The position numbers and the translations under genes were made by a program. Below are positions 7,977 to 17,173 of a stretch of DNA of 64,000 nt, piece after piece. The notes below the pieces were generated by a model. That model was not told where the DNA came from, searched no databases, and saw only the letters and a list, made by a program, of their open reading frames with translations. Position 1 is the first letter of the stretch. Each line of letters begins with the position of its first letter. Origin of the DNA: Clostridium_I sp047718555 (GTDB lineage Bacteria > Bacillota > Clostridia > Clostridiales > Clostridiaceae); assembly GCF_047718555.1 (NCBI RefSeq), contig NZ_JBDNRK010000016.1, forward strand, positions 1 to 64,000, in the 5' to 3' direction.

Positions 7977-8801
7977 TTATAGACCGCCAACAACTATTTT
8001 CAGTCCGTCTTCCTCCATTTTGGACTTTATTTCTTCTATCTTATTTTCAGATGGCGGTTTTATAGCTTTTAATTCATATTTCTTTCCTATATACTCATAT
8101 TTATTGCTGCCATATTGATGAAATGGCAATATATGCACCTCCTTTAAACCTAACTCCTTTACAAACTTAACGATTCTTTCAATATTTTCACTATCCATGG
8201 TATAGCCTGGAATCAGTGGAATTCTAGGAATAACCTTTATACCCTTTTCCACTAAAATACTAACATTACTTTTAATCAATTCTATGTCTGCTCCAAGTAA
8301 TTTTTTTGCCCGGTCTTTATCCATTATCTTTAAATCAAATAGAATGAAATCCAGATACTTTGACATTTCCAGTAAATTATTCATTGACGCCTGACCACAG
8401 GTTTCTATAGCTGTATTAATTCCACACTTCTTTAAGCTTTTTAAAAGCTCCAGTGTAAACTGAGGCTGTGCTGAGGCCTCCCCTCCTGAAATAGTTGCCC
8501 CTCCACCTGAAGTATTATAAAATATCATATCATTTTTAATCTCAGCAGCAACTTCTTCCACAGTCATATATTTGCCAAATTCCACAATTGCCCCAGTTGG
8601 ACATTCACTTACATCATGGCTGCACTTTTTACAGTGAATACATAAATTATTTATTTTAACCTTTTCTATTTCAAAACTTTGAGATTCTGGATTACAACAC
8701 CAGGGACAATGTAAAGGACAGCCTTTTAGAAATACAACAGTTCTAATGCCCGGTCCATCATGCAGTGAATATCTCTGTATGTTAAAAACTAATCCCTTCA
8801 T
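7977..8801 (-). CDS. Glycyl-radical enzyme activating protein (radical SAM)
   Basis: 274 residues. C28, C32 and C35 (GCPLHCPWC) ligate the radical-SAM [4Fe-4S] cluster. CIHCKKCSHDVSEC forms a short ferredoxin-like insert, smaller than the two-cluster insert of many GRE activases. GGGATISGGEA is the SAM-binding segment. It abstracts the alpha hydrogen of the glycine in the partner enzyme encoded immediately upstream. The ATG at 8801 has AGGA 10 bases before it; the upstream GTG at 8810 is too close to that site. The gene starts 12 bases after the enzyme gene stops, so translation is probably coupled. Confidence 0.92.
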   Translation of the reverse strand: MKGLVFNIQRYSLHDGPGIRTVVFLKGCPLHCPWCCNPESQSFEIEKVKINNLCIHCKKCSHDVSECPTGAIVEFGKYMTVEEVAAEIKNDMIFYNTSGGGATISGGEASAQPQFTLELLKSLKKCGINTAIETCGQASMNNLLEMSKYLDFILFDLKIMDKDRAKKLLGADIELIKSNVSILVEKGIKVIPRIPLIPGYTMDSENIERIVKFVKELGLKEVHILPFHQYGSNKYEYIGKKYELKAIKPPSENKIEEIKSKMEEDGLKIVVGGL

Positions 8802-8813
8802 GCTTAACACATC

Positions 8814-11111
8814 CTATAATAAATGTTCTGTTCTTGCAATAATATCATCTTGGATCTCTGTACTGAGTTCTACAAAGAAAGCACTGTAACCAGCCACTCT
8901 AACCACAAGTCCTTTATAATTTTCCGGGTACTTTTGAGCTTCTTTTAGAGTATCTGCTGATACAACATTAAATTGTATATGCTGAAGCTTCAACTTCATA
9001 AAGGCTAAAAGATAATCTACCATCTTATTTACCCCTTCATCTCCCTCCAAAGTCTTTGGACTAAACTTCACATTTAGCAGACTACCATTGGAGGTCAAAT
9101 AATTATCCAGCTTGCTTACGCTCTTTAATATAGCAGTAGGTCCTAATTTATCCCTGCCCACCATAGGTGATAGCCCACCATCTGCCAATTGCTCCCCAGC
9201 TTTCCTTCCATCCGGGGTAGCCCCTACTGCCGCTCCTAGTGGCACATGAGCAGATACTGTGTATGCCCCTGGAGTAAATAAGCCATTTCTTGGGTTTTCA
9301 TATTTTTCTATAGTCACTTCAAAATGCCTTAAAATATCTGAACTCAAATAATCAACCTCATCATTGTCATTTCCGTATTTATCATATTTATTTATGAGTC
9401 TTACCCTAAGCTTTTCATATTCTTCCCCTTGGAAATTATTATTAAGTGCATTAACAAGATTTTTAAAACTTATCCTTTTTTCTTCAAATACACTCTTTTT
9501 AAGTGAATATAACGAATCGCTAAGGTTTGCTATACCTATCCCCTGAACACCAGAAAAATTATATTTTGCTCCTCCATAGGTTATATCCTTGCCCTTTTCA
9601 ATACAATTGTCTATAAAGCAGGAGAGTAAGGGCACAGGAGCATATTCTCTATGGCCTATATCAACTATATTTGAGCCTTCTACTACAAGTTTTACATATC
9701 TATCTACCTTTTCCTCTATTAACTTCAATATATTTTCAAAACTTATATCTTCCCTGTCTACATTTTCCTTTAGTGTTATCTCCATTATCTTTAGAAGATT
9801 AAACAAAGCTATGTCGTGCAGCCCATAAGTTTTTCCCGGTATAGATAACTCTACACAGCCTACAATACTATAGTCCCTGGCATCCTCTAGTGAAACCCCT
9901 CTGTTTAGAAAGCCCGGAATAATCACCTCATCATTAAATACCTGTGGAATACCAGTGCCAAGCTTTATAGTCTCTACAGTTTTATTTAAGAAATCTCTTT
10001 CTGTAAATTCATTTATTCTTACAGCTAAATTGGGTTGCGGAAGAAGTATATCATGATAAGTATCAAGGCAAAGGTAAGATAAATCATTTACAGCAGAACG
10101 ACCATTTTCTAAGAGACCTCCTAAAGCTACGGTATAACCCGTTGGAAATCCTGCAAAATATTTGGCACTGGAAGCACTTCTTATCAACACCACATCATTG
10201 GCTTTCACCCAAAAGCACTCAAGTATTTCTCTAAGTTTATCCTTGGAAATACCACTATCTAGATCCTGCGTGTAGAACCTATTCATGTATTGATCAAATC
10301 TCCCTAAGGATAATGAACTTGCATTGGATTCATACTGAGCTATTATACTTACATACCATAGAAGCTGCAGCGCTTCCTGAAAACTTTCAGGCTTTTCTAA
10401 AGCAACTTTTTTAGAAATTCTAGCAATTTCAAAAAGTTCTGTCTTCCGTAAATCGTTTTCTTCATTTTCTGCCTTGCTTAGTGCTAAGCTGTAATATCTC
10501 ATTATATGTCTTTCAGCGGCAGTAAGTACTATTATGGCTGCCTTATAAAAATTATTATGCGGAAACTGTGATGATTCTCTTCTAACCTTTAATAGAACAG
10601 CCTCTATACCATTTTTCAGCAAACCTTCAAAGTCCATAATTATATGTCCTTGTCCCTTATCTGTCTGGTTAAGCTTAATTACATCTTCTTTTACAGCTGC
10701 CTTTACACTACTACTAATTTTAGAATTTATAAAGTCCTTCATGGACTTACCTTGCCAATAGGTATATAACTGTTCCTTATATATTTTCTTATCTTCCTCA
10801 CTTATATAAAACGAATCTTGAGGTCTGCAGTGAATAGTATCCAATTCTTCATATATCCAATAGGGATCCATCTCAGGAGAAATTATACCGCTTCTTGGTT
10901 TAATGGTTCTATTACCAGCAATTAATTCATCTTCACGTATTGAAATTTTAATATTATCCAGAATATGCGCTGTGGCCTTTGCTCTTCTTACAATTACAGC
11001 TTCACCTTCAGTCTGCTTATGGCTCTCCGTATATAATAGAGCTCTTTCCAAGGAAATTTCTCTTTTATGTTCAAATAATTGGCCTTTTAATTTTTCAATT
11101 CTTCCCTTCAC
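8814..11111 (-). CDS. Glycyl-radical enzyme, PFL2/YbiW-type (eliminase-like)
   Basis: 765 residues from a GTG at 11111, chosen because GGAGG lies 8 bases upstream; an earlier TTG would translate the ribosome site. The active-site motif is GCVE (C419, E421) and the radical glycine is G741 in RVAGYSAFF. The C-x-E pair is shared with GRE eliminases such as glycerol dehydratase and differs from the CC pair of true pyruvate formate-lyase, so this is not PFL. As I recall, not verified here, YbiW-like enzymes act on 1,5-anhydroglucitol-6-phosphate, giving 1-deoxyfructose-6-phosphate for FSA. The neighbouring FSA gene fits that. It is an oxygen-sensitive cytoplasmic enzyme. Confidence 0.92.
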   Translation of the reverse strand: MKGRIEKLKGQLFEHKREISLERALLYTESHKQTEGEAVIVRRAKATAHILDNIKISIREDELIAGNRTIKPRSGIISPEMDPYWIYEELDTIHCRPQDSFYISEEDKKIYKEQLYTYWQGKSMKDFINSKISSSVKAAVKEDVIKLNQTDKGQGHIIMDFEGLLKNGIEAVLLKVRRESSQFPHNNFYKAAIIVLTAAERHIMRYYSLALSKAENEENDLRKTELFEIARISKKVALEKPESFQEALQLLWYVSIIAQYESNASSLSLGRFDQYMNRFYTQDLDSGISKDKLREILECFWVKANDVVLIRSASSAKYFAGFPTGYTVALGGLLENGRSAVNDLSYLCLDTYHDILLPQPNLAVRINEFTERDFLNKTVETIKLGTGIPQVFNDEVIIPGFLNRGVSLEDARDYSIVGCVELSIPGKTYGLHDIALFNLLKIMEITLKENVDREDISFENILKLIEEKVDRYVKLVVEGSNIVDIGHREYAPVPLLSCFIDNCIEKGKDITYGGAKYNFSGVQGIGIANLSDSLYSLKKSVFEEKRISFKNLVNALNNNFQGEEYEKLRVRLINKYDKYGNDNDEVDYLSSDILRHFEVTIEKYENPRNGLFTPGAYTVSAHVPLGAAVGATPDGRKAGEQLADGGLSPMVGRDKLGPTAILKSVSKLDNYLTSNGSLLNVKFSPKTLEGDEGVNKMVDYLLAFMKLKLQHIQFNVVSADTLKEAQKYPENYKGLVVRVAGYSAFFVELSTEIQDDIIARTEHLL

Positions 11112-11530
11112 TTTTTTGGCCTCCAATTGCAATTGTTTATTCTTAATTTTTATTATTTTATCTTTATTTGTATTGTATACTTAATTTGCCAAAAATTCAA
11201 CACCTATATAACAAAAAAATATGTTAAATAAAACTAACAACTATATATTTTGCAGTTTTGACTTGCTATTTATTTCACATGCCAATATATAGATAAACAA
11301 CTTGATATATAAGATTCATGCTCAAGAAAGCTTAAAAAACCTTGCAGCTTAAAACAATGCTTAATTATAAAATTAGATATATATAACTATAAATTACAGT
11401 CTTGAATCTGCAATTCACAACATGCAGGCTATACATATATATTATTACTTTTTATTATTTCTTATTTATGCTATAATTTAATAATGAAATCTATATATTA
11501 ATTAATTTTTAAGCGGAGAGTGGATAAAAA
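11112..11530. promoter_or_regulatory. Divergent control region between the GRE operon and DeoR gene
   Basis: About 400 very AT-rich bases without a reading frame. TATAAT at 11472-11477 is the likely -10 element for the DeoR gene, but its -35 is poor. No clear palindromic operator or cre site was recognised by eye. The length suggests that both divergent promoters and the DeoR binding sites lie here. Confidence 0.45.
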
Positions 11531-12295
11531 TTGTTTGCACAAGAAAGACATGACGATATACTTGAAATTTTAAATAGAGAGGGTAAGTTAGTAGTAAAAG
11601 ACTTGAGTGATAAATTCAATGTTACCGAAGACTGTATCAGAAAAGATCTGAAGCTATTAGAAGAAAAAAGTCTTTTAAAGCGGACTTATGGTGGTGCTGT
11701 TCCCATAAGAAAATCTGCTCCAAATCAAGCTATTAAAATGAGAAGGACAGTTAACCTGCCTTCAAAACAAATTATAGCTAAAAAAGCAGTAGATATAATT
11801 AATGAAAATGAAACTATTTTTTTGGATATATCCTCTACAAACATATTACTGGCAGAGGAACTTGCAAAGAGTAGGAAAAAACTCACCGTAGTAACTAATA
11901 TGGTTGACATTGTTTCAGTATTAGGTAAATCAGACAACAATATTAACGTTATATGTACAGGCGGAGTATTAAACAAAGACTTAGATGGATTTACAGGCTC
12001 CATGACTATTGAAATCATATCTAACTATAAGCCAACTAAATGTTTTATAGGAAGTTGTGGAGTTAATATACTTGATAAAAGTATTACTACTTTTGATGTA
12101 GAGGATGGCAACACTAAAAAATCCGTTATCAATGTGAGTAAACAAACCTTTTTAGTTATGGAAAACAATAAATTTTATATTGATGGAACTTTTAAATTTG
12201 CTACTTTATACGATATTGGCACAATAATTACCGAAGCTGCTCCTCATGAAGAAGTAGTTAATCTGCTATCTAAAACTAATACTAAACTTATCTAG
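11531..12295 (+). CDS. DeoR family transcriptional regulator of the GRE-FSA operon
   Basis: 254 residues, standard DeoR length. An N-terminal helix-turn-helix reads RHDDILEILNREGKLVVKDL then FNVTEDCIRKDLKLLEEKSL with the TYGGAVP wing. A C-terminal sugar-phosphate sensor domain carries DISSTNILLAEEL and the ICTGGVLNKDLDGFTG stretch. DeoR proteins are usually repressors relieved by phosphorylated sugars. Its divergent position makes the aldolase/GRE operon the obvious target. The start is TTG (TTG TTT GCA) after a GGAG/GAGTGG ribosome site. Confidence 0.88.
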   Translation: MFAQERHDDILEILNREGKLVVKDLSDKFNVTEDCIRKDLKLLEEKSLLKRTYGGAVPIRKSAPNQAIKMRRTVNLPSKQIIAKKAVDIINENETIFLDISSTNILLAEELAKSRKKLTVVTNMVDIVSVLGKSDNNINVICTGGVLNKDLDGFTGSMTIEIISNYKPTKCFIGSCGVNILDKSITTFDVEDGNTKKSVINVSKQTFLVMENNKFYIDGTFKFATLYDIGTIITEAAPHEEVVNLLSKTNTKLI

Positions 12296-12443
12296 AAAAG
12301 CTTACTATTAATAATTTATATGTGAGTGTGTGTTCATGAGACTTTACAAGCTTTCAGAAATTATTGTGCTGCTTAATTCACCTGGAATAATAAAGATAGT
12401 AAATTTATCTAAATTACTTAAGTAAGACCAAAGATTTTATATA

Positions 12444-12471
12444 AAAAAGGATGTATTATACATCTTTTTTG
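12444..12471. terminator. Intrinsic terminator between convergent genes
   Basis: AAAAAAGGATGTA pairs with TACATCTTTTTT around a TTA loop. A-run and T-run flank the stem on opposite sides, so it can end both the DeoR transcript and the minus-strand VanW transcript. A further TTTTAGTAT-type stem follows at about 12477-12510. Confidence 0.75.
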
Positions 12472-12517
12472 TGACTATTTTAGTATATCTTGATTATTTA
12501 AGATACTAAAACATCTA

Positions 12518-13900
12518 TCATTTAGATGTTTTAGTACCTACTTTATTTATACTTTGGATTGGAGAATATAATTCATCAGAAATAATTTCAGATGCCACTA
12601 ATACCCCTTCTTCATATGTGTCTTGTGTTATCTTTACTTTATAACCATCATGTCCTTCTTGTATGATAAAAGTCTGTCCTAATGGTAAGTTAGAATCACT
12701 TATAGTTTTCATCACTGGATGTACTGTTTCATAGACATTGCTTGAAATAATATATTTTCTTCTTAATAAACTTGAATCTGAATAAATATTTATATATAGA
12801 TTTTTATTTTCAGTATACGCTTGTATATAAATAGGGTAATTTAACGTATTTTTAAACTTAAAATCTATATCATTCCAATTAACTGTAGCATCTAATCCTA
12901 ATTCCACATAGGATGATGGAATAGTATGATGAGTCCTTTCTATAGGTTTTATTCCTGCTCTTAGTATAGCATTATATAATGTACTTGATACTTGACAAAT
13001 ACCGCCACCAATTCCAGAATCAAATTTATCACCTACTATAACTGGTGCCTCCATAAAACCTCTATCCGCTGTTCTTTCACCTACACAATCATTAAAACTG
13101 AAAATTTCGCCAGGCATAAGAATCTTTCCATTTATTGATTTTGTAGAAAGTTCGATATTATGAGATCTTGCATATGATGAAGAAACAAAACTTGTACTAA
13201 ATGATGAAATATTTGAATTAATAGCCGAAAGCTTATCTGCACTAATAACCGCTGTAGATACTGTAATCGGTGCATTTATTTCTATATTACTAATACTTTT
13301 ACTATTAATTTTTTTCTTAATTTCTTCTTTAAGTTTATCTTTTTGAAGCTTATATCCTTTGATATCCTGGCTAATTTTAATCTTTCCGTTATCTATATTT
13401 TCAACACTTGCATTTACAGGTTGTTTATCAATATCCTTTTCTATAGCATCTATACGTTCATCAATGTAATTTTCATCATAAACAAAAATTACATTATATA
13501 ACTGTGTAATTCCTTTATTCAAAATTTTACTTTTTTCATAGAATGTCAGTGGATGTCCTTCCAAATTAAAGGATTTATCAAAATTACTTTCAATATTATA
13601 TTTTTTTATTAGCTTTGAATCCTCCAAAGTATAAATTTTATTATTTGCCTCTATACTTATATTTCTCTTCATTAATGGATCAATATATTGCGATTTAATT
13701 AAAGCTTTGTCTTCTTCTATATTTCTACTATTTAAATGTAAACCATCTACCTTTACACCTTGATATAATAGGCTGTCCCATTTTTTATTATCGTTATACA
13801 CTTTCCATCCCATACCGCACACTGAACCAACAGAAAAAAGTAAAATTTCTAAAATTAGAATTTTTGCAGCAATAGTAACACGATAACTTCTTTTCAACAT
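12518..13900 (-). CDS. VanW/YoaR-like membrane-anchored cell-wall protein
   Basis: 460 residues. A single N-terminal transmembrane helix (ILILEILLFSVGSVCGMGWK, about 13-32) anchors an outside domain. Residues 60-220 resemble the YoaR-type peptidoglycan-binding region. The VanW domain follows with FNDCVGERTADRGF and GGGICQVSSTLYNA. The C-terminus (VYETVHPVMK to GVLVASEI) looks like a G5 module. VanW occurs in some vancomycin-resistance clusters, but clostridial copies are mostly sporulation or wall associated and their activity is unknown. It is the last gene of a minus-strand group with two small unknown genes upstream. Confidence 0.82.
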   Translation of the reverse strand: MLKRSYRVTIAAKILILEILLFSVGSVCGMGWKVYNDNKKWDSLLYQGVKVDGLHLNSRNIEEDKALIKSQYIDPLMKRNISIEANNKIYTLEDSKLIKKYNIESNFDKSFNLEGHPLTFYEKSKILNKGITQLYNVIFVYDENYIDERIDAIEKDIDKQPVNASVENIDNGKIKISQDIKGYKLQKDKLKEEIKKKINSKSISNIEINAPITVSTAVISADKLSAINSNISSFSTSFVSSSYARSHNIELSTKSINGKILMPGEIFSFNDCVGERTADRGFMEAPVIVGDKFDSGIGGGICQVSSTLYNAILRAGIKPIERTHHTIPSSYVELGLDATVNWNDIDFKFKNTLNYPIYIQAYTENKNLYINIYSDSSLLRRKYIISSNVYETVHPVMKTISDSNLPLGQTFIIQEGHDGYKVKITQDTYEEGVLVASEIISDELYSPIQSINKVGTKTSK

Positions 13901-14017
13901 AAAAAAACCTCTTATCTTTGGTAATTTATCAAATAAATAGTGTAATATATAATAAATAGCCTAACTTTCATCATTAGACTATTTAGAGCTTAGTAATTTA
14001 GCAAAAATACTATGTTA

Positions 14018-14647
14018 TTAATCGTTATTACTAAAAAAATTAATAATATTATCTATTTTTTCTGTTTCATACTTTATTATATTATTTTGTTCTTTTAATA
14101 AATTTTCACTAACTTGTATTTGTTCTTCATAATTACTAATTAGCTTACTTAGTTTTGCTATTTGATTCTTATAATCTTCTATTACAATAGTAGTTGAATC
14201 ATAGTTTTCCTTTGAAAATTGCTTTAAAATGTTCAATCTTTTTTCACCGTCAGAAATAAGTTTATTTAAATCCATATTTGAAGAATTAATAATACTAATT
14301 ATTGATTTTTTTCTAACTTCATGCGGCAAATTTTCAGGGAGTGCATTAATAAAATTTCCCAACATAAAAATTGTATCAACGTTACTATTTTCTATATCAT
14401 GTGATAAATATATCTCATTAATAGTTAAATTGCTTTTTTGATTAGAATCAACTCTATTTGAAATTTTCTTGTCCTCATTATAAGATTCAGAATATTGAAG
14501 TTCAATCTCATTATTATCTTCTTCAACATTTTTAGGCTTAATTTTCTCTTCAATATTAACATTATCTACATCAGAAGTATTAGTTGTTTCTTGGCTAGCC
14601 TTTTCAACTAGATTAAGCTTTTCAAACACTGACATAATCTTTGGCAT
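14018..14647 (-). CDS. Unknown acidic coiled-coil protein
   Basis: I do not recognise this 209-residue protein. Residues 1-75 are acidic and low-complexity, probably disordered. Residues 85-125 contain a short folded helix region (DTIFMLGNFINALPENLPHE). Residues 130-205 form a long helix with heptad-like spacing (NQIAKLSKLISNYEEQIQVS). There is no signal peptide or membrane span. GGGAG sits 7 bases before the ATG. It lies 77 bases downstream of a small two-span membrane protein on the same strand, and the pair may work together, for example as a scaffold at the membrane; that is inference. The possible partner VanW gene follows. Confidence 0.7.
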   Translation of the reverse strand: MPKIMSVFEKLNLVEKASQETTNTSDVDNVNIEEKIKPKNVEEDNNEIELQYSESYNEDKKISNRVDSNQKSNLTINEIYLSHDIENSNVDTIFMLGNFINALPENLPHEVRKKSIISIINSSNMDLNKLISDGEKRLNILKQFSKENYDSTTIVIEDYKNQIAKLSKLISNYEEQIQVSENLLKEQNNIIKYETEKIDNIINFFSNND

Positions 14648-14724
14648 ATTTTACTTCTCCCTTAATCATAATTTACTTAACATTCAAATTTATAGTCTTA
14701 CAATATCCTAAACTTTTTGTATGA

Positions 14725-14928
14725 TTATAAAAGAGCATACAAAACTTCTTTTCCAAAAAGTATTCCCACTATAAGTATAATCAGACATGTTATTATATAA
14801 GAAAAACCCCGTGTTAATTTATATTTTCGCATTAATAAGTATCTTTGTAATAATTTAATAACTATTTTGCAAAAAAATAAAGTTACAATAAAAACTATTC
14901 CTTGAATGATAATTAACTTCCACAACAT
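14725..14928 (-). CDS. Small two-span membrane protein, unknown
   Basis: 67 residues with two hydrophobic helices (about 3-26, IIIQGIVFIVTLFFCKIVIK, and 44-65, YIITCLIILIVGILFG), joined by a basic loop RYLLMRKYKLTR that should stay inside. AGGAA stands 5 bases before the ATG. It is the first gene of the minus-strand group with the coiled-coil and VanW proteins. It is probably real given the ribosome site and clear topology, but no family was recognised. Confidence 0.6.
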   Translation of the reverse strand: MLWKLIIIQGIVFIVTLFFCKIVIKLLQRYLLMRKYKLTRGFSYIITCLIILIVGILFGKEVLYALL

Positions 14929-15322
14929 AACTATTCCTATCTATTTAGTATACATAATTTCATTTTTAACTAGCTGTTCACTGTTAAACCATTTATGTAA
15001 GATCAAATTTAAGGCTCGAATCACCTATTTTAAGCCTATTATATACCATTCTATGTAATTAAGCAATATACCTAAAATTAGAATTTCTACTTTTTTAAGT
15101 TATGCTAAATGATTTACTCAATATTTTTTTGTTATATATTCTCCTTTAAAGGCTTTGAAGAATTCAGCATAAATTTTATGAATCATTTCCCTTTTTTATA
15201 AATTTTGTTATATTATAATTATTACTCAGAATTAAATAATGATAAACTAAATAGGAGAATATGGTATAATTCTCTATATAAAACAGTTTAATAAAGAGGG
15301 CTTAATACATGGAGGATTTAAT
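14929..15322. other. Non-coding divergent region
   Basis: About 390 AT-rich bases between the small membrane protein and the toroid-like gene. A TATAAT lies at about 15264-15269 inside a small GAGAAT/ATTCTC dyad and may be the -10 of the toroid-like gene. No further gene, RNA or repeat was recognised. Confidence 0.35.
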
Positions 15323-16240
15323 ATGAAAAATTTATCAAAAACTCTTTTTCACCGAATAAATAAATATATGAATGAAGAAGCCAGGCCATTGGAAAGATCT
15401 ATATTCAATTATTATTTTAATGATTCAAATAGTGATAATATATTAGATTCATTAGAAACATATCAAAATTCAGATGGAGGATTTGGTAATGGCCTTGAAC
15501 CTGATTTTAAACTTATACAGTCCTCTCCTATGGCAACATCCATTGGTTTAAGATATTTAAATATGTTATCCAATAATGACAGAGCACAAACTATGATAGC
15601 TAGAACTGTCAAATATCTGGAGACAACTTTTGATATTAATAGACATGGCTGGTATAGTGTTCCAAGCAACGTTAACCAATATCCTCATGCCCCTTGGTGG
15701 GAATTTAGAAATGATATTAATATGACAGTTATTGATTACTCATGGGGAAATCCTTCAGCTGAACTAATAGGATATATTTATAAATATAAAAATCATCTTA
15801 ATAACCTAGATATTTATTCATTAATAAATTATTCTATAAATAGACTGAATGAACGTACAGAATTTAACTCAGAGCATGAAATATTTTGTTATATTCGCAT
15901 GTATAATACTATAGATAAAGAATTTGCAATACAAATTGCAGACACACTAAAATTAGCTGTTTCTGAACTAGTTAACACAAATGAATCTGAATGGATAAGT
16001 TATGTGCCCACTCCGTTAAAGTTTATAGAATTTGATTCTGAAAACTTTTTTGGAATTGAACACAAATTTATAGATCAAAACTTAGATTATTTAGTAAACA
16101 AGCTTGAAGAAGCTGGTAAGATATTGCCAACCTGGCAGTGGGACAAATATTTAGCTGAATGGGAAAATTCTAAAATTGAATGGGCAGGAATTCTAACTCT
16201 TGAAGCTTTATTATCTTTATTGAAATTCAATAGGATATAA
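15323..16240 (+). CDS. Alpha/alpha-toroid (prenyltransferase/terpene-cyclase-like) protein, unknown function
   Basis: 305 residues with repeat signatures of the terpenoid cyclase / prenyltransferase toroid fold: YQNSDGGFGNGLEPDF (QW-like motif, about 46-61), a helix pair, then LEAAGKILPTWQWD-like and EWAGILTLEALL repeats near the C-terminus. The DxDD acid motif of squalene-hopene cyclases was not seen, so terpene cyclase activity is doubtful. Such proteins are often annotated only as hypothetical in clostridia. GGAGG lies before the ATG. The gene stands alone, convergent with a GNAT gene 30 bp away. Confidence 0.6.
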   Translation: MKNLSKTLFHRINKYMNEEARPLERSIFNYYFNDSNSDNILDSLETYQNSDGGFGNGLEPDFKLIQSSPMATSIGLRYLNMLSNNDRAQTMIARTVKYLETTFDINRHGWYSVPSNVNQYPHAPWWEFRNDINMTVIDYSWGNPSAELIGYIYKYKNHLNNLDIYSLINYSINRLNERTEFNSEHEIFCYIRMYNTIDKEFAIQIADTLKLAVSELVNTNESEWISYVPTPLKFIEFDSENFFGIEHKFIDQNLDYLVNKLEEAGKILPTWQWDKYLAEWENSKIEWAGILTLEALLSLLKFNRI

Positions 16241-16270
16241 AGTAATCAACGATAATCTTATAATAGTCAT

Positions 16271-17143
16271 TTATTCGTAACCAAGTACAAACCAATCACT
16301 AATTAATTTATTTTCTTTAAATCTTCTTTTCTTGTATATATTGTAAGCTAACGTATTTTTTGTGATAACAGTCAAGCTAATTTCTGTCACTTCCTTTGAG
16401 TTGAGAAAATTAATAGCAGTTTCTAAAAGCTGCTTTCCATATCCTTTCCCTCTGGCAGCCTTAATTAATCCTAAATCAAATTCACCTACACCATCTTTAA
16501 TATTAAACTCCAAAAAGCCCACCATAGCATTATTTATTAAAACTATGTAGTAGTATTTATTTTCATCTGCTTTATTTAAATAATCATCTATTTCTTTCTC
16601 TGTCAGCGTTGCTCCATTGGGAACTTCCTTAAATGAATCATTATAAATGGCTAAATACTCTTTTTTATTATTATCTGATAATGTAACTAGCTTTAGAGGA
16701 GAATATTTGATTTTTCTATCCTCTAAAGTCATTTTTATTGCCGAATATTGCTTATTTAAGTTTAGAGAATTTAAAATTCTAATTATTCTATTATCTCTTG
16801 CTCCTAAAAATATTTCCCGTGCTCCATATTCTTTAGCAATATTTTTGACTTCCTCTATTATTTCACCTGCAGCTATTTTTCTATTCTCTATCTCTTCATT
16901 TATATCCAAATTAACTACATAGGCTATTCCCTTTTTACTGCATTCTTTTAATATTATTAGTGCCTTCCCAACAATGTATTCTTCATTGATTTTTAAAATA
17001 ACTCCTCTGCCAAAATCGTATTCCTCAGATTTAAATAAATTATCCATCTCTTCAAAGGATAATTTATTTTCTACGTTTCTATTTATAAACTCAATTAGTT
17101 TCTCTGCCTCAATTTTATTTAATTCTAAATAATTTTTTATCAT
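16271..17143 (-). CDS. Double-domain GNAT acetyltransferase
   Basis: About 290 residues in two GNAT folds. The N-terminal one (about 1-140) is degenerate (GKALIILKECSKKGIAYVVN). The C-terminal one (about 150-290) has acetyl-CoA-binding LIKAARGKGYGKQLLETAIN and the closing ITKNTLAYNIYKKRRFKEN. Members transfer acetyl groups to amines or peptides; the substrate is unknown. The start is uncertain: ATG (MIKNYLEL) has a weak AAGAAGAG site, while an upstream in-frame GTG near 17167 has none. It follows the DUF2087 regulator closely on the same strand and is probably co-transcribed. Confidence 0.8.
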   Translation of the reverse strand: MIKNYLELNKIEAEKLIEFINRNVENKLSFEEMDNLFKSEEYDFGRGVILKINEEYIVGKALIILKECSKKGIAYVVNLDINEEIENRKIAAGEIIEEVKNIAKEYGAREIFLGARDNRIIRILNSLNLNKQYSAIKMTLEDRKIKYSPLKLVTLSDNNKKEYLAIYNDSFKEVPNGATLTEKEIDDYLNKADENKYYYIVLINNAMVGFLEFNIKDGVGEFDLGLIKAARGKGYGKQLLETAINFLNSKEVTEISLTVITKNTLAYNIYKKRRFKENKLISDWFVLGYE

Positions 17144-17173
17144 ACCACACACACTCTTCTTAAACACATTAAT

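Noticed and set aside
8814..11111. Pyruvate formate-lyase
   Set aside because: The active site is GCVE, not adjacent cysteines, and the partner genes are FSA and a DeoR regulator.
12518..13900. Vancomycin resistance gene
   Set aside because: VanW-domain proteins are common in clostridia; no vanA/B, vanH, vanX or vanRS genes are nearby.
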